This document shows positions 7,492 through 15,108 of a stretch of 42,831 nucleotides of DNA, piece after piece. Position 1 is the stretch's first letter, and each line of letters begins with the position of its first letter. A program made the translations under genes and the position numbers. The stretch lies in the IMG/VR virus record IMGVR_UViG_3300044630_003553, positions 1 through 42,831 of that record. One strand, written 5' to 3'. This stretch comes from a virus. A model generated the notes under the pieces. The model ran no database searches. It worked only from the letters and a program-made list of their open reading frames with translations, and was not told where the DNA came from.

Positions 7492-8705
7492 AACTATTAA
7501 GTTTTGACAACTTCAAAAAAATGCAAGCTATTGTTGAGCATGAAGAAATGCTTGAAAGCAGCTTAGTAGAAAGAATGGATCTTTGGGAAGCAGAACAATT
7601 GCTTAATGAAGGATTCGCTTCTACTATTTTACAACAACTAATCGCTGGTGATACCGGCCAAAACAAATGGAGAAATAATTTCCAAAAAGATTTGTACAAA
7701 AAATACAAATTAGCTATTGGAGATATTCAAGATACTGACTTTACAGTATTGACCGATCCAACTGCTTTCTTTAAATCTCCTTACAAAAACGACGATAATT
7801 ACATCGGATTTTGTGTAAATGACAATCCAGAAGTAATGCAAAGAGTAGAAAAACGCACTGGAGGTGCACCGCTTCTTATTTCTATTGTTATGGGTGGAAG
7901 AGGTCTTTTCTACGGATTTGGTAAAGAAAAAGCTTATCGTCAAGATCCAAGTGATAAATATGGTGCATTAGCTGATCGTTGGGGTCAATCAACGTATTTT
8001 GGTTTAAAATACAATGACATCAAACCTACAAATGCTAAATGGATCCAAGAGTTTACTACAAAAATTTATGTAATTAACATTGCAGATCTTCAATCAAAAT
8101 ATAGCGTTTCTGGTAAACAATCGGAAAGAGCTGCAGCACGTAGAGGTGCATCTGCTTTAATTGATAATAAAACTATCAAAGCTGAAAACATTGCACGTTA
8201 CAAGAAAATTATTTCTGAAGGTGTTGGTCCTGGTGATATTCTTGCTAAATTCCAAAACCTATTTGCAAAAACTTCGTCAGCTATTACCGATTGGGCTAAA
8301 TCAGTTAAGCTTGAAGATATCGAAGCAGTTAAGAATTATGGCGAATTCCAATTTGGAGGTCACTGGAGAAATTCACCAGGTTATGTTCTAAATTCAATAT
8401 ACGAGAAATTTGGTCGTTATATGTATGACTACATTGAATATGCTAGATATGAAGCTCGTATTGAACGTATGGCTGCTTGTATTGAAAAAGGTAAAACTGA
8501 AGAAGGTGAAGATATGACGGAAGATCTAAAAATCCGCTATTCAGCTAACATCACTTACTATCAAGATTCTTTGAAACAAATGGCAGTTAAGTTTGTTGAA
8601 TACAAACATGACTTTGATAAATTTGAAAAAGAAGTTGATGCAGGTATCGTTCATCTAAATAATCTTCTTACCCCAGAAGGAAAATCTAAATTAGAACTTC
8701 ACTAA
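7488..8705 (+). CDS. large CTS-tagged putative internal protein, 405 aa
   Basis: The start MKLLSFDNFKKMQAIVEHEE fits the tag with a slightly longer spacer, and IVE at residue 17 is the likely gp21 site; VER and LNE a little further on are alternatives. After cleavage it would be among the largest packaged proteins here. The middle has a Gly-rich stretch (SIVMGGRGLFYGFGKEKAYR) followed by ERAAARRGASALIDN. The C-terminal 130 residues are helical and aromatic-rich. I do not recognise the fold, and an enzyme domain is possible. The size recalls T4 Alt, a packaged ADP-ribosyltransferase, but I see no ADP-ribosyltransferase motif. Confidence 0.75.
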   Translation: MKLLSFDNFKKMQAIVEHEEMLESSLVERMDLWEAEQLLNEGFASTILQQLIAGDTGQNKWRNNFQKDLYKKYKLAIGDIQDTDFTVLTDPTAFFKSPYKNDDNYIGFCVNDNPEVMQRVEKRTGGAPLLISIVMGGRGLFYGFGKEKAYRQDPSDKYGALADRWGQSTYFGLKYNDIKPTNAKWIQEFTTKIYVINIADLQSKYSVSGKQSERAAARRGASALIDNKTIKAENIARYKKIISEGVGPGDILAKFQNLFAKTSSAITDWAKSVKLEDIEAVKNYGEFQFGGHWRNSPGYVLNSIYEKFGRYMYDYIEYARYEARIERMAACIEKGKTEEGEDMTEDLKIRYSANITYYQDSLKQMAVKFVEYKHDFDKFEKEVDAGIVHLNNLLTPEGKSKLELH

Positions 8706-8715
8706 AACTCAATAA

Positions 8716-9942
8716 ATGGCGGAAATACTAACACTAAGAGAAGTTTTTAGGAAAGAAGGTCTCCAATTCGTGCATAAGCTTTTCGATGATTTTGTAATCA
8801 TTAGCGAAAAGCTTAATGCCACGAGGTTTGCTTTTGAAAAGCTACCAAATGGCGAATTGGAGTTCTATCGTAAAGATGGAAAAATTACCGCTATTGAGCG
8901 TACGTTAAATCAACTTTTCGAAACACCAATCAATTACATATCTAATTTACCGAAAGAAACTTTGGATAACATTCCAACCGGTTATCGATACGGTTTTAGA
9001 TACTTCAATTCTAGTGCACCTATCAATATAAAATATGATAGATCTCCACTAAACAATTTGGTTCTCACCGACATTAAAAACACGAAAACCAACAAATTAG
9101 TAGATGATATCAACATACTTAATGGTATGTCTGATTTGTTAATAGTCGAAAAACCACCAATTATTTGGTATGGTAAGTTGGATAATTCACAAAAGACTAG
9201 ATTGATGGAATATCTTCGTTCTCCTGAAGATATGCTAAACAAAAAATTCAAGACAAGCTCTTTCACTGAATACATCATTACAATACTCAATCCGAGTATG
9301 AAAAAACGTTTACTCAGTGATGGTATTGGCGGACCTATCGATTCGATCGTTTTTAAGTTTATTGGTACTGAGAATAACGAAGTATTCTACGCTAAAGCAG
9401 TAGATCCAATTATATCTCAAGTAAATAGAACAAACGACGAAGAGAGGGAACCACAAGATATGTACGGTATCATTCTATCCGATATCGTTGAATTTGTAAA
9501 AATTAACGGACTTCAAAAGTATTCTGTGCCTGAAGGGAGTAATGATGAACGCTTTATTAGTTTAATGTGTTCGATCTATAACGACTTCATTAAAAAGCAT
9601 GGGTATCGTTTTGAAGGTGTTGAACTTGACCCTCTATCTTTTGCAAATTCTCCAGAATTTGATTTGAATGCTGGGTTGATTCCTGACATAAAAACTCGAG
9701 AACTTATTAAATCTTCTACAATCAACAAGAACATATTTAAGATTCTCGTTTCTGCTTTTTCTAAACCGAAGAAAAAACCTACAGGAACAGTAACTCAAAT
9801 GTTAATTGATGATTTGAAGGAAGCTAGTGATAAAGTTAAACAAAAGGTTGAAGCTCAATCACAGGCAAAAGAATCAGTTATCCCTACATTCGAAGAGTAT
9901 CTTTTCAACAAGAAACAAGACTCTTGGAGTATCAAGGACTAA
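8716..9942 (+). CDS. divergent nucleotidyltransferase (ligase-fold-like) protein
   Basis: Near the N terminus, SEKLNATRFAFEK resembles nucleotidyltransferase motif I (KxDG/KxHG, as in EKIHGTNF of Rnl2-type RNA ligases). It is followed by ELEFYRKDGKI, a YGFRYF segment like motif III, DSIVFKF like motif IV and EVFYAKAVDP, which could be motif V. The motif I Gly is Ala (K-L-N-A), so either the protein is divergent or activity is altered. This is pattern matching, and the family call is tentative. The C terminus contains VIPTFEEYLFNKK, strikingly like the capsid tag but about 15 residues from the end. It is not part of a recognisable replication operon. Confidence 0.65.
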   Translation: MAEILTLREVFRKEGLQFVHKLFDDFVIISEKLNATRFAFEKLPNGELEFYRKDGKITAIERTLNQLFETPINYISNLPKETLDNIPTGYRYGFRYFNSSAPINIKYDRSPLNNLVLTDIKNTKTNKLVDDINILNGMSDLLIVEKPPIIWYGKLDNSQKTRLMEYLRSPEDMLNKKFKTSSFTEYIITILNPSMKKRLLSDGIGGPIDSIVFKFIGTENNEVFYAKAVDPIISQVNRTNDEEREPQDMYGIILSDIVEFVKINGLQKYSVPEGSNDERFISLMCSIYNDFIKKHGYRFEGVELDPLSFANSPEFDLNAGLIPDIKTRELIKSSTINKNIFKILVSAFSKPKKKPTGTVTQMLIDDLKEASDKVKQKVEAQSQAKESVIPTFEEYLFNKKQDSWSIKD

Positions 9943-9954
9943 ATATATAAAATA
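9942..9954 (+). promoter_or_regulatory. AT-rich late-promoter-like element
   Basis: AATATATAAAATA overlaps the end of the ligase-like gene, 22 bases before the next start. It resembles the TATATAAT-type elements before the protease and capsid genes. Because the window is so AT-rich, support is weak. Confidence 0.25.
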
Positions 9955-9975
9955 CACAAAAAACATCTATAAACA

Positions 9976-10722
9976 ATGAGTTTCACTAAAGAATTTATTG
10001 AAGAAGTTTTGTCTAAAAGAGAGGCTATTGATGTCCTAGTTGAAGGCAAAACGATAACTCTTGAAGCTGGAAACGAACTTACTATTGATTGTAATAAAAT
10101 CGAAGAAGTTTACGAGAGAGTACAAATCAAACGCAAATATGGTGAGTATGGCGCTCACAATGTAAATAACGAAGCTCCTATTCGTAATAGAGTAGTTGAG
10201 TTTGTTGGTAAGCGTTTTGTAACAAACGAAGAACTTAAAAACTTCTTGACTAAATTAGAGGAAGATCGTGGAAATGCGATTGACCAACGCAAATGGTTTG
10301 GACGTAACATGCGTTACTTTGAATCGTTCCAAAATAGAGGTCAGCAAGTATGGACTCTTTCTAAATTTGGTAAGAGAGTACTTGAAAACATCGTTAAAGC
10401 AAAATCACAAAAGCAATCTGGAATGGTAAAAGAATCAATTGGTTTATTTAAGTTCGATTCAATTAACGAAAGCATTGACGTTAAGTATTGGGCAGGCTAT
10501 CATGAAAAAAGTTCGAAAATCAATCGTCCTAATGATATGCAAATTCAACATGAAGTAGAAGCTTCGGTTGAAGAATGGAATGACAATAATGAAAACGGCA
10601 AAGAAAACGAAGTTACTCCTGCCGGAGAAAAGAAAGTTCTTAAATTAGCAAAAGAATTTGCTAAATCAGCTGGTTGGATATCATCTGATGTTATCGATGC
10701 AATGATAGCTCAAGAATCTTAA
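9976..10722 (+). CDS. hypothetical protein, 248 aa
   Basis: No family is recognised. The N-terminal half is basic and helical with RKWFGRNMRYFESFQNRGQQ followed by VWTLSKFGKRVLENIV, which could be a winged-helix-like unit. The C-terminal half contains the phrase GLFKFDSINESIDVKYW, where INE fits the gp21 cleavage pattern, and then an acidic Asn/Glu-rich linker. The protein starts MSFTKEFIEEV, only loosely like the capsid tag, and I do not count it among the tagged set. Confidence 0.65.
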   Translation: MSFTKEFIEEVLSKREAIDVLVEGKTITLEAGNELTIDCNKIEEVYERVQIKRKYGEYGAHNVNNEAPIRNRVVEFVGKRFVTNEELKNFLTKLEEDRGNAIDQRKWFGRNMRYFESFQNRGQQVWTLSKFGKRVLENIVKAKSQKQSGMVKESIGLFKFDSINESIDVKYWAGYHEKSSKINRPNDMQIQHEVEASVEEWNDNNENGKENEVTPAGEKKVLKLAKEFAKSAGWISSDVIDAMIAQES

Positions 10723-10835
10723 AAAACAAGTCATTCTTGTTCAATCGAGGTATCAATAACCTACAAAATATATGATACTCTAACACTTATACTTAGTTCA
10801 ACCTGATGTAAGCTAGAGTCACAGAAGTAATACAA
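10723..10835 (+). other. intergenic region with a small hairpin
   Basis: AACAAG (10725-10730) pairs with CTTGTT (10736-10741) around a 5-base loop. No T-run follows, so it is a poor terminator. An AAATATATGATACTCTAA element near 10766 resembles the GATATATACTCTAAA element at 27364 and may be the promoter for the following block of tagged genes. Nothing else is visible. Confidence 0.3.
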
Positions 10836-11189
10836 ATGAACAATTACATACCAAAATTCAACGAATTTGAGAGGTTATTTGAAGGCAACGAGGCTTTTCG
10901 TCTTGGTGAAAGATATCGATTTGACAATATGGATTGGAAATTCGATCAAGCAGAAAAGGATGAATTAGCAAAGCTACATAAAGATTCTACTGATGCAAAA
11001 GTATATGTAGCCAAAGATAAAGAAAGAGATCGAACATACCGATTCAAAACTTGGGTTGAAAATTTAGACTTCAATATACAAGTAGATGAGGATGATTATG
11101 TTATCTATCGAAGCACATATCCTCTTGAGTTACGACGAAATTTCGATCAAGATTGCGAAAACATAATAGGATTCAAAATAAAAAACTAA
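10836..11189 (+). CDS. CTS-tagged hypothetical protein, 117 aa
   Basis: The protein starts MNNYIPKFNEFERLFEGNEA, a variant of the tag with IPKFNEF and a likely cut after LFE at residue 16. The mature part is highly charged and aromatic (FRLGERYRFDNMDWKFDQAE), then AKVYVAKDKERDRTYRF. It looks like a small all-beta or alpha/beta domain, unrecognised. It is the first of four tagged genes in a row followed by the DUF3008-like gene. Confidence 0.7.
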   Translation: MNNYIPKFNEFERLFEGNEAFRLGERYRFDNMDWKFDQAEKDELAKLHKDSTDAKVYVAKDKERDRTYRFKTWVENLDFNIQVDEDDYVIYRSTYPLELRRNFDQDCENIIGFKIKN

Positions 11190-11190
11190 A

Positions 11191-11520
11191 ATGAACAACA
11201 AATACATTCCTTCATTCGATGACTTTTTGAATGAATCAAAAAAGTACAAAGGTAAAGAAGTTCTCCCTAATTGGATCGATCCAGCAAGAGATTTTGGAAA
11301 GCCACTTAAATCAGCTAAAGAACTTAAAGCTGGCGCAGAATACATCATATACGAACCGGGAATGGATAACTGGCAAGCAGAAAACATTTATCAAGGTTAC
11401 ACTGGTGGAATTCATATATTCAATTCATCTACTCAATTTGGTGAAGCGGAACCTCTAGAATTAACTGACAAAGAATTAGAATCAGCTATTAAAGCTGGTG
11501 AAATTATCAAACAAAACTAA
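11191..11520 (+). CDS. CTS-tagged protein with a YQGY module
   Basis: The tag MNNKYIPSFDDFLNESKKY predicts cleavage after LNE at residue 15. Residues 38-107 form a module that recurs twice elsewhere in the window (35378-35701 and the C terminus of 30043-31701): L-K-S-A-x-E-L-x-x-G-x-x-Y, then I-Y-Q-G-Y-x-x-G-x-x-I-F-N, then an acidic [LT]-x-[DE]-x-E helix ending A-I-K-A-G-E-I. The pattern suggests a small SH3-like or beta-barrel domain of unknown role. The start is one base after the preceding stop. Confidence 0.75.
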   Translation: MNNKYIPSFDDFLNESKKYKGKEVLPNWIDPARDFGKPLKSAKELKAGAEYIIYEPGMDNWQAENIYQGYTGGIHIFNSSTQFGEAEPLELTDKELESAIKAGEIIKQN

Positions 11521-11525
11521 TAAGC

Positions 11526-11753
11526 GTGAAACAAATACCTACATACAAAGAATTTTTGAATGAAAATTTAGATGAAGCTAAGTTTACTCCTAAAGTTCAA
11601 TTGATGGATATCCTTGATATGTTAAACGATGGATGGAGCAAAGATGAGGTGGCTAATATCATTCTTAATGCAGTAAAAGGTAAACTAGATCTTAGTGCTT
11701 ATACCGGATTCAACGGAAACGAATTATCCAAGGAAACTCAATATACAAAATAA
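11526..11753 (+). CDS. small CTS-tagged protein, GTG start
   Basis: 75 residues starting at a GTG, with the tag MKQIPTYKEFLNENLDEAKF. The perfect tag alignment supports the GTG as the true start. The remaining 60 residues (PKVQLMDILDMLNDGWSKDE, then VANIILNAVKGKLDLSAYTG) look helical; the GWSKDEVANIIL part resembles a short UBA- or HTH-like helical unit. The function is unknown. Cleavage is predicted after LNE at residue 12. Confidence 0.7.
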   Translation: MKQIPTYKEFLNENLDEAKFTPKVQLMDILDMLNDGWSKDEVANIILNAVKGKLDLSAYTGFNGNELSKETQYTK

Positions 11754-11761
11754 CTATAAAA

Positions 11762-12334
11762 ATGAAACTACAACACATTCAGTCTTTTGATGACTTCATT
11801 AATGAAGCCGTAAGAAGAACCGCTGATCAAGTAAATAAAGATGCAGAATCTTCCCTCAAAGATCAAATTGGTCGTTATTCTGAGTTAATGAAAAACAAAC
11901 CAGAAAAGGCTAATTTCTATAAAGCTATGCTCGATTTAGCTCACGCTAAAATGACAGTTCTCAACTTAAAACGTAAAGTTGATGCTCTCCGTGAATCAAC
12001 TGAATTTGATTCTTCTGATGTTGTTAATGAATCAGTTTACCCTGATAAAAACGGTCAATTGAGTTCATATGACAAGAAAACTTTTACTGAAGTTGGTCGT
12101 CATACAATAACAATTGGAAAAGACTTAGCTGCTATCATCCTTTTCGGATATTCTAAAATGGATTGGAAAGGTAAGGAAGAATGGACTACTTACGTTACTT
12201 GTACATCATACGATACAACAGTTCGTAATTATGGAAATTCTAACGGATCAATGATATATTCTGAAACATGGGATTCTGAAGATTCAGCTAAGAATTATGC
12301 AAGTCAATTGTTAAAATCATTCAAAGTTAAGTAA
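11762..12334 (+). CDS. CTS-tagged hypothetical protein, 190 aa
   Basis: The tag MKLQHIQSFDDFINEAVRR predicts cleavage after INE at residue 15. A helical region of about 70 residues follows (DQIGRYSELMKNKPEKANFY onward). A beta-rich C-terminal domain from about residue 100 contains GYSKMDWKGKEEWTTYVTCT and ends in a helix SAKNYASQLLKSFKVK. A second possible gp21 site, VVNE, sits between the two domains. I recognise no family. It overlaps the next gene in TAATG. Confidence 0.72.
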   Translation: MKLQHIQSFDDFINEAVRRTADQVNKDAESSLKDQIGRYSELMKNKPEKANFYKAMLDLAHAKMTVLNLKRKVDALRESTEFDSSDVVNESVYPDKNGQLSSYDKKTFTEVGRHTITIGKDLAAIILFGYSKMDWKGKEEWTTYVTCTSYDTTVRNYGNSNGSMIYSETWDSEDSAKNYASQLLKSFKVK

Positions 12335-12744
12335 TGCCATCAACATCTAAATCACAACAACGCCTTATGGGTATGGCTTATGCTCTTAAAAAAGGAGAGC
12401 TTAAGTTAGCTGATTTGAATGCTGAATACCGCGATCAAATTAAAGATCTTGCGGATTCTATGACGTTAAAGCAACTAGAAGATTATGCAAAAACATCACA
12501 TGAAGGTTTGCCGGATGTTAAAGAAAATATGACTACGGCTACCGTATCTTCTGTTAATGGAATGGGTGCTCCTACCATGCCTGGAAATCCAGGTACTCAA
12601 GGAGAGTTTTCAACACAAGAAACGGGTTCTGGTGATATACCTTATTCGTTGGTTAAAGGCCAACCACAAAAAAGAAAAAAGTCATCCTTTCTATCGTTTC
12701 AGGACTTTATTAAAGGTAGTGAAGAGTTAAGATCGGCCTTTTAA
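12334..12744 (+). CDS. DUF3008-like protein carrying a copy of the gp23 N-arm
   Basis: Residues 1-60 match DUF3008 (MPSTSKSQQRLMGMAYALKK, then ADSMTLKQLEDYAKTSHEGL). Residues 74-101 (VNGMGAPTMPGNPGTQ...TGSGD) share 20 of 28 positions with residues 53-80 of the major capsid protein in this window. In both, a Glu-Asn pair fitting the gp21 site (VKE-N here, LYE-N in gp23) lies exactly 10 residues before the shared segment. The C terminus SSFLSFQDFIKGSEELRSAF also resembles the capsid tag, but at the wrong end. A head-assembly role, perhaps docking where the gp23 N-arm docks, is inference. It follows a block of tagged genes. Confidence 0.8.
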   Translation: MPSTSKSQQRLMGMAYALKKGELKLADLNAEYRDQIKDLADSMTLKQLEDYAKTSHEGLPDVKENMTTATVSSVNGMGAPTMPGNPGTQGEFSTQETGSGDIPYSLVKGQPQKRKKSSFLSFQDFIKGSEELRSAF

Positions 12745-12755
12745 GGTTTGCCGAT
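12732..12755 (+). other. hairpin spanning the stop codon
   Basis: ATCGGC (12732-12737) pairs with GCCGAT (12750-12755), and an inner CCTT/AAGG can also pair. No T-run follows, so it is at most a weak terminator or an mRNA-stabilising stem. Confidence 0.3.
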
Positions 12756-12780
12756 TGAATAAAAACTAAACAAATGGACG

Positions 12781-13011
12781 GTGATTATTCCAGGAAAACG
12801 AAAGATAACAAGAAAAAGCATAGGGACGGTTTGTCTTATCTTAGCAACGTTCTTCAACCCTCTTGGGTTCGATGCCCTATTTGCACTGACCATGAAACTG
12901 ACAGGGTCATACTGGATTACGGACGCTATTTTCTATGCCCTGTCGCTATCGTTCTTTGGGTTCTATTACTTATTATCACGTCCATCTAAGAGTGAACCTC
13001 AGGATTTTTAG
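12781..13011 (+). CDS. small two-TM membrane protein, GTG start
   Basis: 76 residues beginning with GTG. A basic N terminus (PGKRKITRKS) is followed by two hydrophobic segments, about residues 15-37 (TVCLILATFFNPLGFDALFA) and 42-63 (SYWITDAIFYALSLSFFGFY). An overlapping frame (12774-12989) starts with ATG but gives a less protein-like product, so I prefer this one. The function is unknown; it probably sits in the host inner membrane. It lacks the capsid tag. Confidence 0.6.
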   Translation: MIIPGKRKITRKSIGTVCLILATFFNPLGFDALFALTMKLTGSYWITDAIFYALSLSFFGFYYLLSRPSKSEPQDF

Positions 13012-13013
13012 AA

Positions 13014-13026
13014 TCATATAACGTAA
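13014..13026 (+). promoter_or_regulatory. recurring 13-mer TCATATAACGTAA
   Basis: This exact 13-mer also occurs at 2869-2881, in the gp32 leader. Here it is 15 bases before the dUTPase start and could be a promoter or leader element shared by gp32 and the nucleotide/replication operon. Two copies are weak evidence in such AT-rich DNA. Confidence 0.35.
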
Positions 13027-13040
13027 AAATCATTACGAAT

Positions 13041-13484
13041 ATGAAATTCCTAAAAATACGAGATGTTAAAAGCCCATCAAGAGGAACTTCAAAATCAGCA
13101 GGAATTGACTTATTTATTCCTAACGATTTTGAGTATCAAACACTAAACCCTGGAGATTCTATTCTTATTCCAGCTGGTTTGAAGGCTAATGTACCCGAAA
13201 ATTATGCCTTCATTGCATTTAATAAATCAGGCGTATCAACAAAGAAGCATCTAGCAGTAGGTGCTTGTGTTATCGATGAGGACTATCAAGGTGAGATCCA
13301 CATCCATTTATATAATTTTGGTAAAGATCCAGTTACTATCAACCCAGGTGACAAAATCATTCAATGTGTTCTCGTTCCAGTCCTTTATGAAAACGTTGAA
13401 ATTGTAGAAACTGAAGAACAATTATGGGAAGGTAAAATCACTGAACGTGGTGAAGGAGGATTCGGATCAACTGGAACTAAATAA
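13041..13484 (+). CDS. dut: dUTP diphosphatase (trimeric dUTPase)
   Basis: It hydrolyses dUTP to dUMP, keeping uracil out of phage DNA and feeding dTMP synthesis. All five trimeric dUTPase motifs are present in order: SAGIDLF (I), FNKSGVSTK (II, with N-K-S-G in place of the usual G-R-S-G), GACVIDEDYQGE (III, catalytic Asp), GDKIIQCVLVP (IV) and the P-loop-like RGEGGFGSTG at the C terminus (V). At 147 residues it is full length. It heads the run that leads into polymerase and ribonucleotide reductase. Confidence 0.93.
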   Translation: MKFLKIRDVKSPSRGTSKSAGIDLFIPNDFEYQTLNPGDSILIPAGLKANVPENYAFIAFNKSGVSTKKHLAVGACVIDEDYQGEIHIHLYNFGKDPVTINPGDKIIQCVLVPVLYENVEIVETEEQLWEGKITERGEGGFGSTGTK

Positions 13485-13491
13485 CAATAAA

Positions 13492-13719
13492 ATGAAAGAC
13501 TTAAATAGTATACAACAGCCAAATGTTGATATTCGAAAAAATTCAACAGCAGTCAAATGTGACGAATGTCAAGGAGAAACTTTTCGTGAAGTTATGTTTA
13601 TGAGAAAAATATCTAAACTATTCACAGGTTCCGCAAATGATTCTTACATCCCAGTGCCAACATTCCAATGTGCATCATGCGGTCATATAAATCAAGAGTT
13701 CACTCCTAAATTCGATTAA
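13492..13719 (+). CDS. zinc-ribbon protein
   Basis: 75 residues with two CxxC pairs, KCDECQGE and FQCASCGH, flanking a segment FREVMFMRKISKLFTGSAND. This is the layout of small phage zinc-ribbon proteins found near replication or structural genes in T4-like phages. The partner is unknown. I used ATG 13492 (MKDLNSIQQ), since an upstream alternative start would overlap dUTPase. It ends one base before the polymerase gene. Confidence 0.7.
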   Translation: MKDLNSIQQPNVDIRKNSTAVKCDECQGETFREVMFMRKISKLFTGSANDSYIPVPTFQCASCGHINQEFTPKFD

Positions 13720-13720
13720 C

Positions 13721-15106
13721 ATGATTCTAGACGTAGAAATAAACGACAACAATCTCGTAATATCTTATTACGACAAAGAAGGTAAATCAAAGATCAAAAA
13801 GTTTGATATACCACAAGCACTTAATTGGACTATTTGTTCAGCAACTGACTCTAAACGAGATCGTAACTTTTCTAATTGGGATGGAAAGCCAGTTAAAAAG
13901 ATACTCGAAAAACGCTTGAACAAATGGTCCATTTATGAGTTTATCAATAACCTTCCTCCTGAAGAAAAAGCAGAAATCACTGCTCTTAATTTCCCAAAAG
14001 TTCAATCAATAGATATTGAAACGGAAGTGATCGATTCATTTCCGGTTCCTGAAGTTGCACGTGAAAGAATTACAACTATTGCAATTGCAACTGAATCAAA
14101 CTCCACATTAGTTCTAGGTTGGAAGCCAATCTCAAAAGAACAAGAACGAGTTATTTTCGATCAACATCGAGAATATCTCAAGGAATATGGTGATTGGACT
14201 TTCAAATATATTTGCTTTGAAGACGAATACAATATGATGTATACGTTCATCAATAAATTTCTACCTAACTTCTCTTTGGCAATTGGTTGGAACTTTATGG
14301 GTTTTGACTGGAAATACATATTTAACAGATGCAAAAGATTAGGTATTGACGTTTCTATGGCTTCACCTACACGTAAACTTCAAGGTAATGATAACATTCC
14401 ACTACATATTGGAATGATTGACTACATGGAAATTTACAAACGTTGGGATCGAACCGTGCAAATTAAAGAAAGCAATTCACTCGATTTTGTGTCTAATGCA
14501 GTTTTAGGAACAACAAAATTAAAATACTCAGGGACTCTACAAGAACTATACGAAAATGATTATGACAAATATGTTTTGTATAACGCAATCGATGCTGCTC
14601 TTGTGTGTCTCATACATAAAAAATTAAAGACGATTAACTCAGTCTTATCGGTATCTTGTTTGTGCAATCTATCAATTTACAAAGCTTCATCGGCAGTGAA
14701 TCTAACTGAAGCCCTTCTTTGGAGAGGTTATTATTCACGTAACATGGTAATTGCCGATAAAAAAGTAGAAACTCCTCGTGGTGCTTATGAAGGTGCTTAT
14801 GTGAAAGAACCCGAAGCAGGTATGTTTAGAGCAGTAACATGTTTTGACTATGCCTCGCTATATCCGTCCATTATGCGACAATTTAATGTTTCACCAGAAT
14901 CATTCATAACAAAAACTCAAGATCAAACCAAACTTGAGGCACATAAACAAGACCAATCATATATTGTATCAACCACTGGTGCAATATACAATAACAAAGA
15001 AGTTTCGGTTCTTAAAGAAATTCTTACAAATCTGTACTCAGAACGTAAGACCAATAAAAATCGACACTTGGAAATTGAACGAAAACTTGCAAAAAACAAA
15101 AAGTAA
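13721..15106 (+). CDS. 43A: DNA polymerase gp43, N-terminal part (exonuclease and motif A)
   Basis: The proofreading exonuclease is complete: SIDIETE (Exo I), GWNFMGFDWKYIF (Exo II) and YNAIDAALVC (Exo III). The polymerase palm begins with motif A, FDYASLYPSIMRQFNVSPES, almost as in T4 (SLYPSIIRQVNISPE). The protein then stops in the fingers helix (SERKTNKNRHLEIERK, like T4 QRKDWKKKM) at residue 461. Motifs B and C are in a separate gene about 5 kb downstream. There is no intein-like end at the break. The two chains must associate for a working polymerase. Confidence 0.93.
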   Translation: MILDVEINDNNLVISYYDKEGKSKIKKFDIPQALNWTICSATDSKRDRNFSNWDGKPVKKILEKRLNKWSIYEFINNLPPEEKAEITALNFPKVQSIDIETEVIDSFPVPEVARERITTIAIATESNSTLVLGWKPISKEQERVIFDQHREYLKEYGDWTFKYICFEDEYNMMYTFINKFLPNFSLAIGWNFMGFDWKYIFNRCKRLGIDVSMASPTRKLQGNDNIPLHIGMIDYMEIYKRWDRTVQIKESNSLDFVSNAVLGTTKLKYSGTLQELYENDYDKYVLYNAIDAALVCLIHKKLKTINSVLSVSCLCNLSIYKASSAVNLTEALLWRGYYSRNMVIADKKVETPRGAYEGAYVKEPEAGMFRAVTCFDYASLYPSIMRQFNVSPESFITKTQDQTKLEAHKQDQSYIVSTTGAIYNNKEVSVLKEILTNLYSERKTNKNRHLEIERKLAKNKK

Positions 15107-15108
15107 AC

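Noticed and set aside
7488-8705. ADP-ribosyltransferase (Alt-like) identity for the large tagged protein
   Set aside because: Size and packaging tag recall T4 Alt, but I could not find the R-S-E-x-E set in a convincing order.
9976-10722. Counting this protein in the capsid-tagged family
   Set aside because: MSFTKEFIEEV lacks the conserved [ST]-[FY]-x-[DE]-F core in the right place, and its INE site is deep inside the chain.
12774-12989. ATG-started frame overlapping the small membrane protein
   Set aside because: Its product mixes a charged start, scattered Cys and an abrupt hydrophobic end without a clear domain. The overlapping GTG-started frame gives two well-formed membrane helices.
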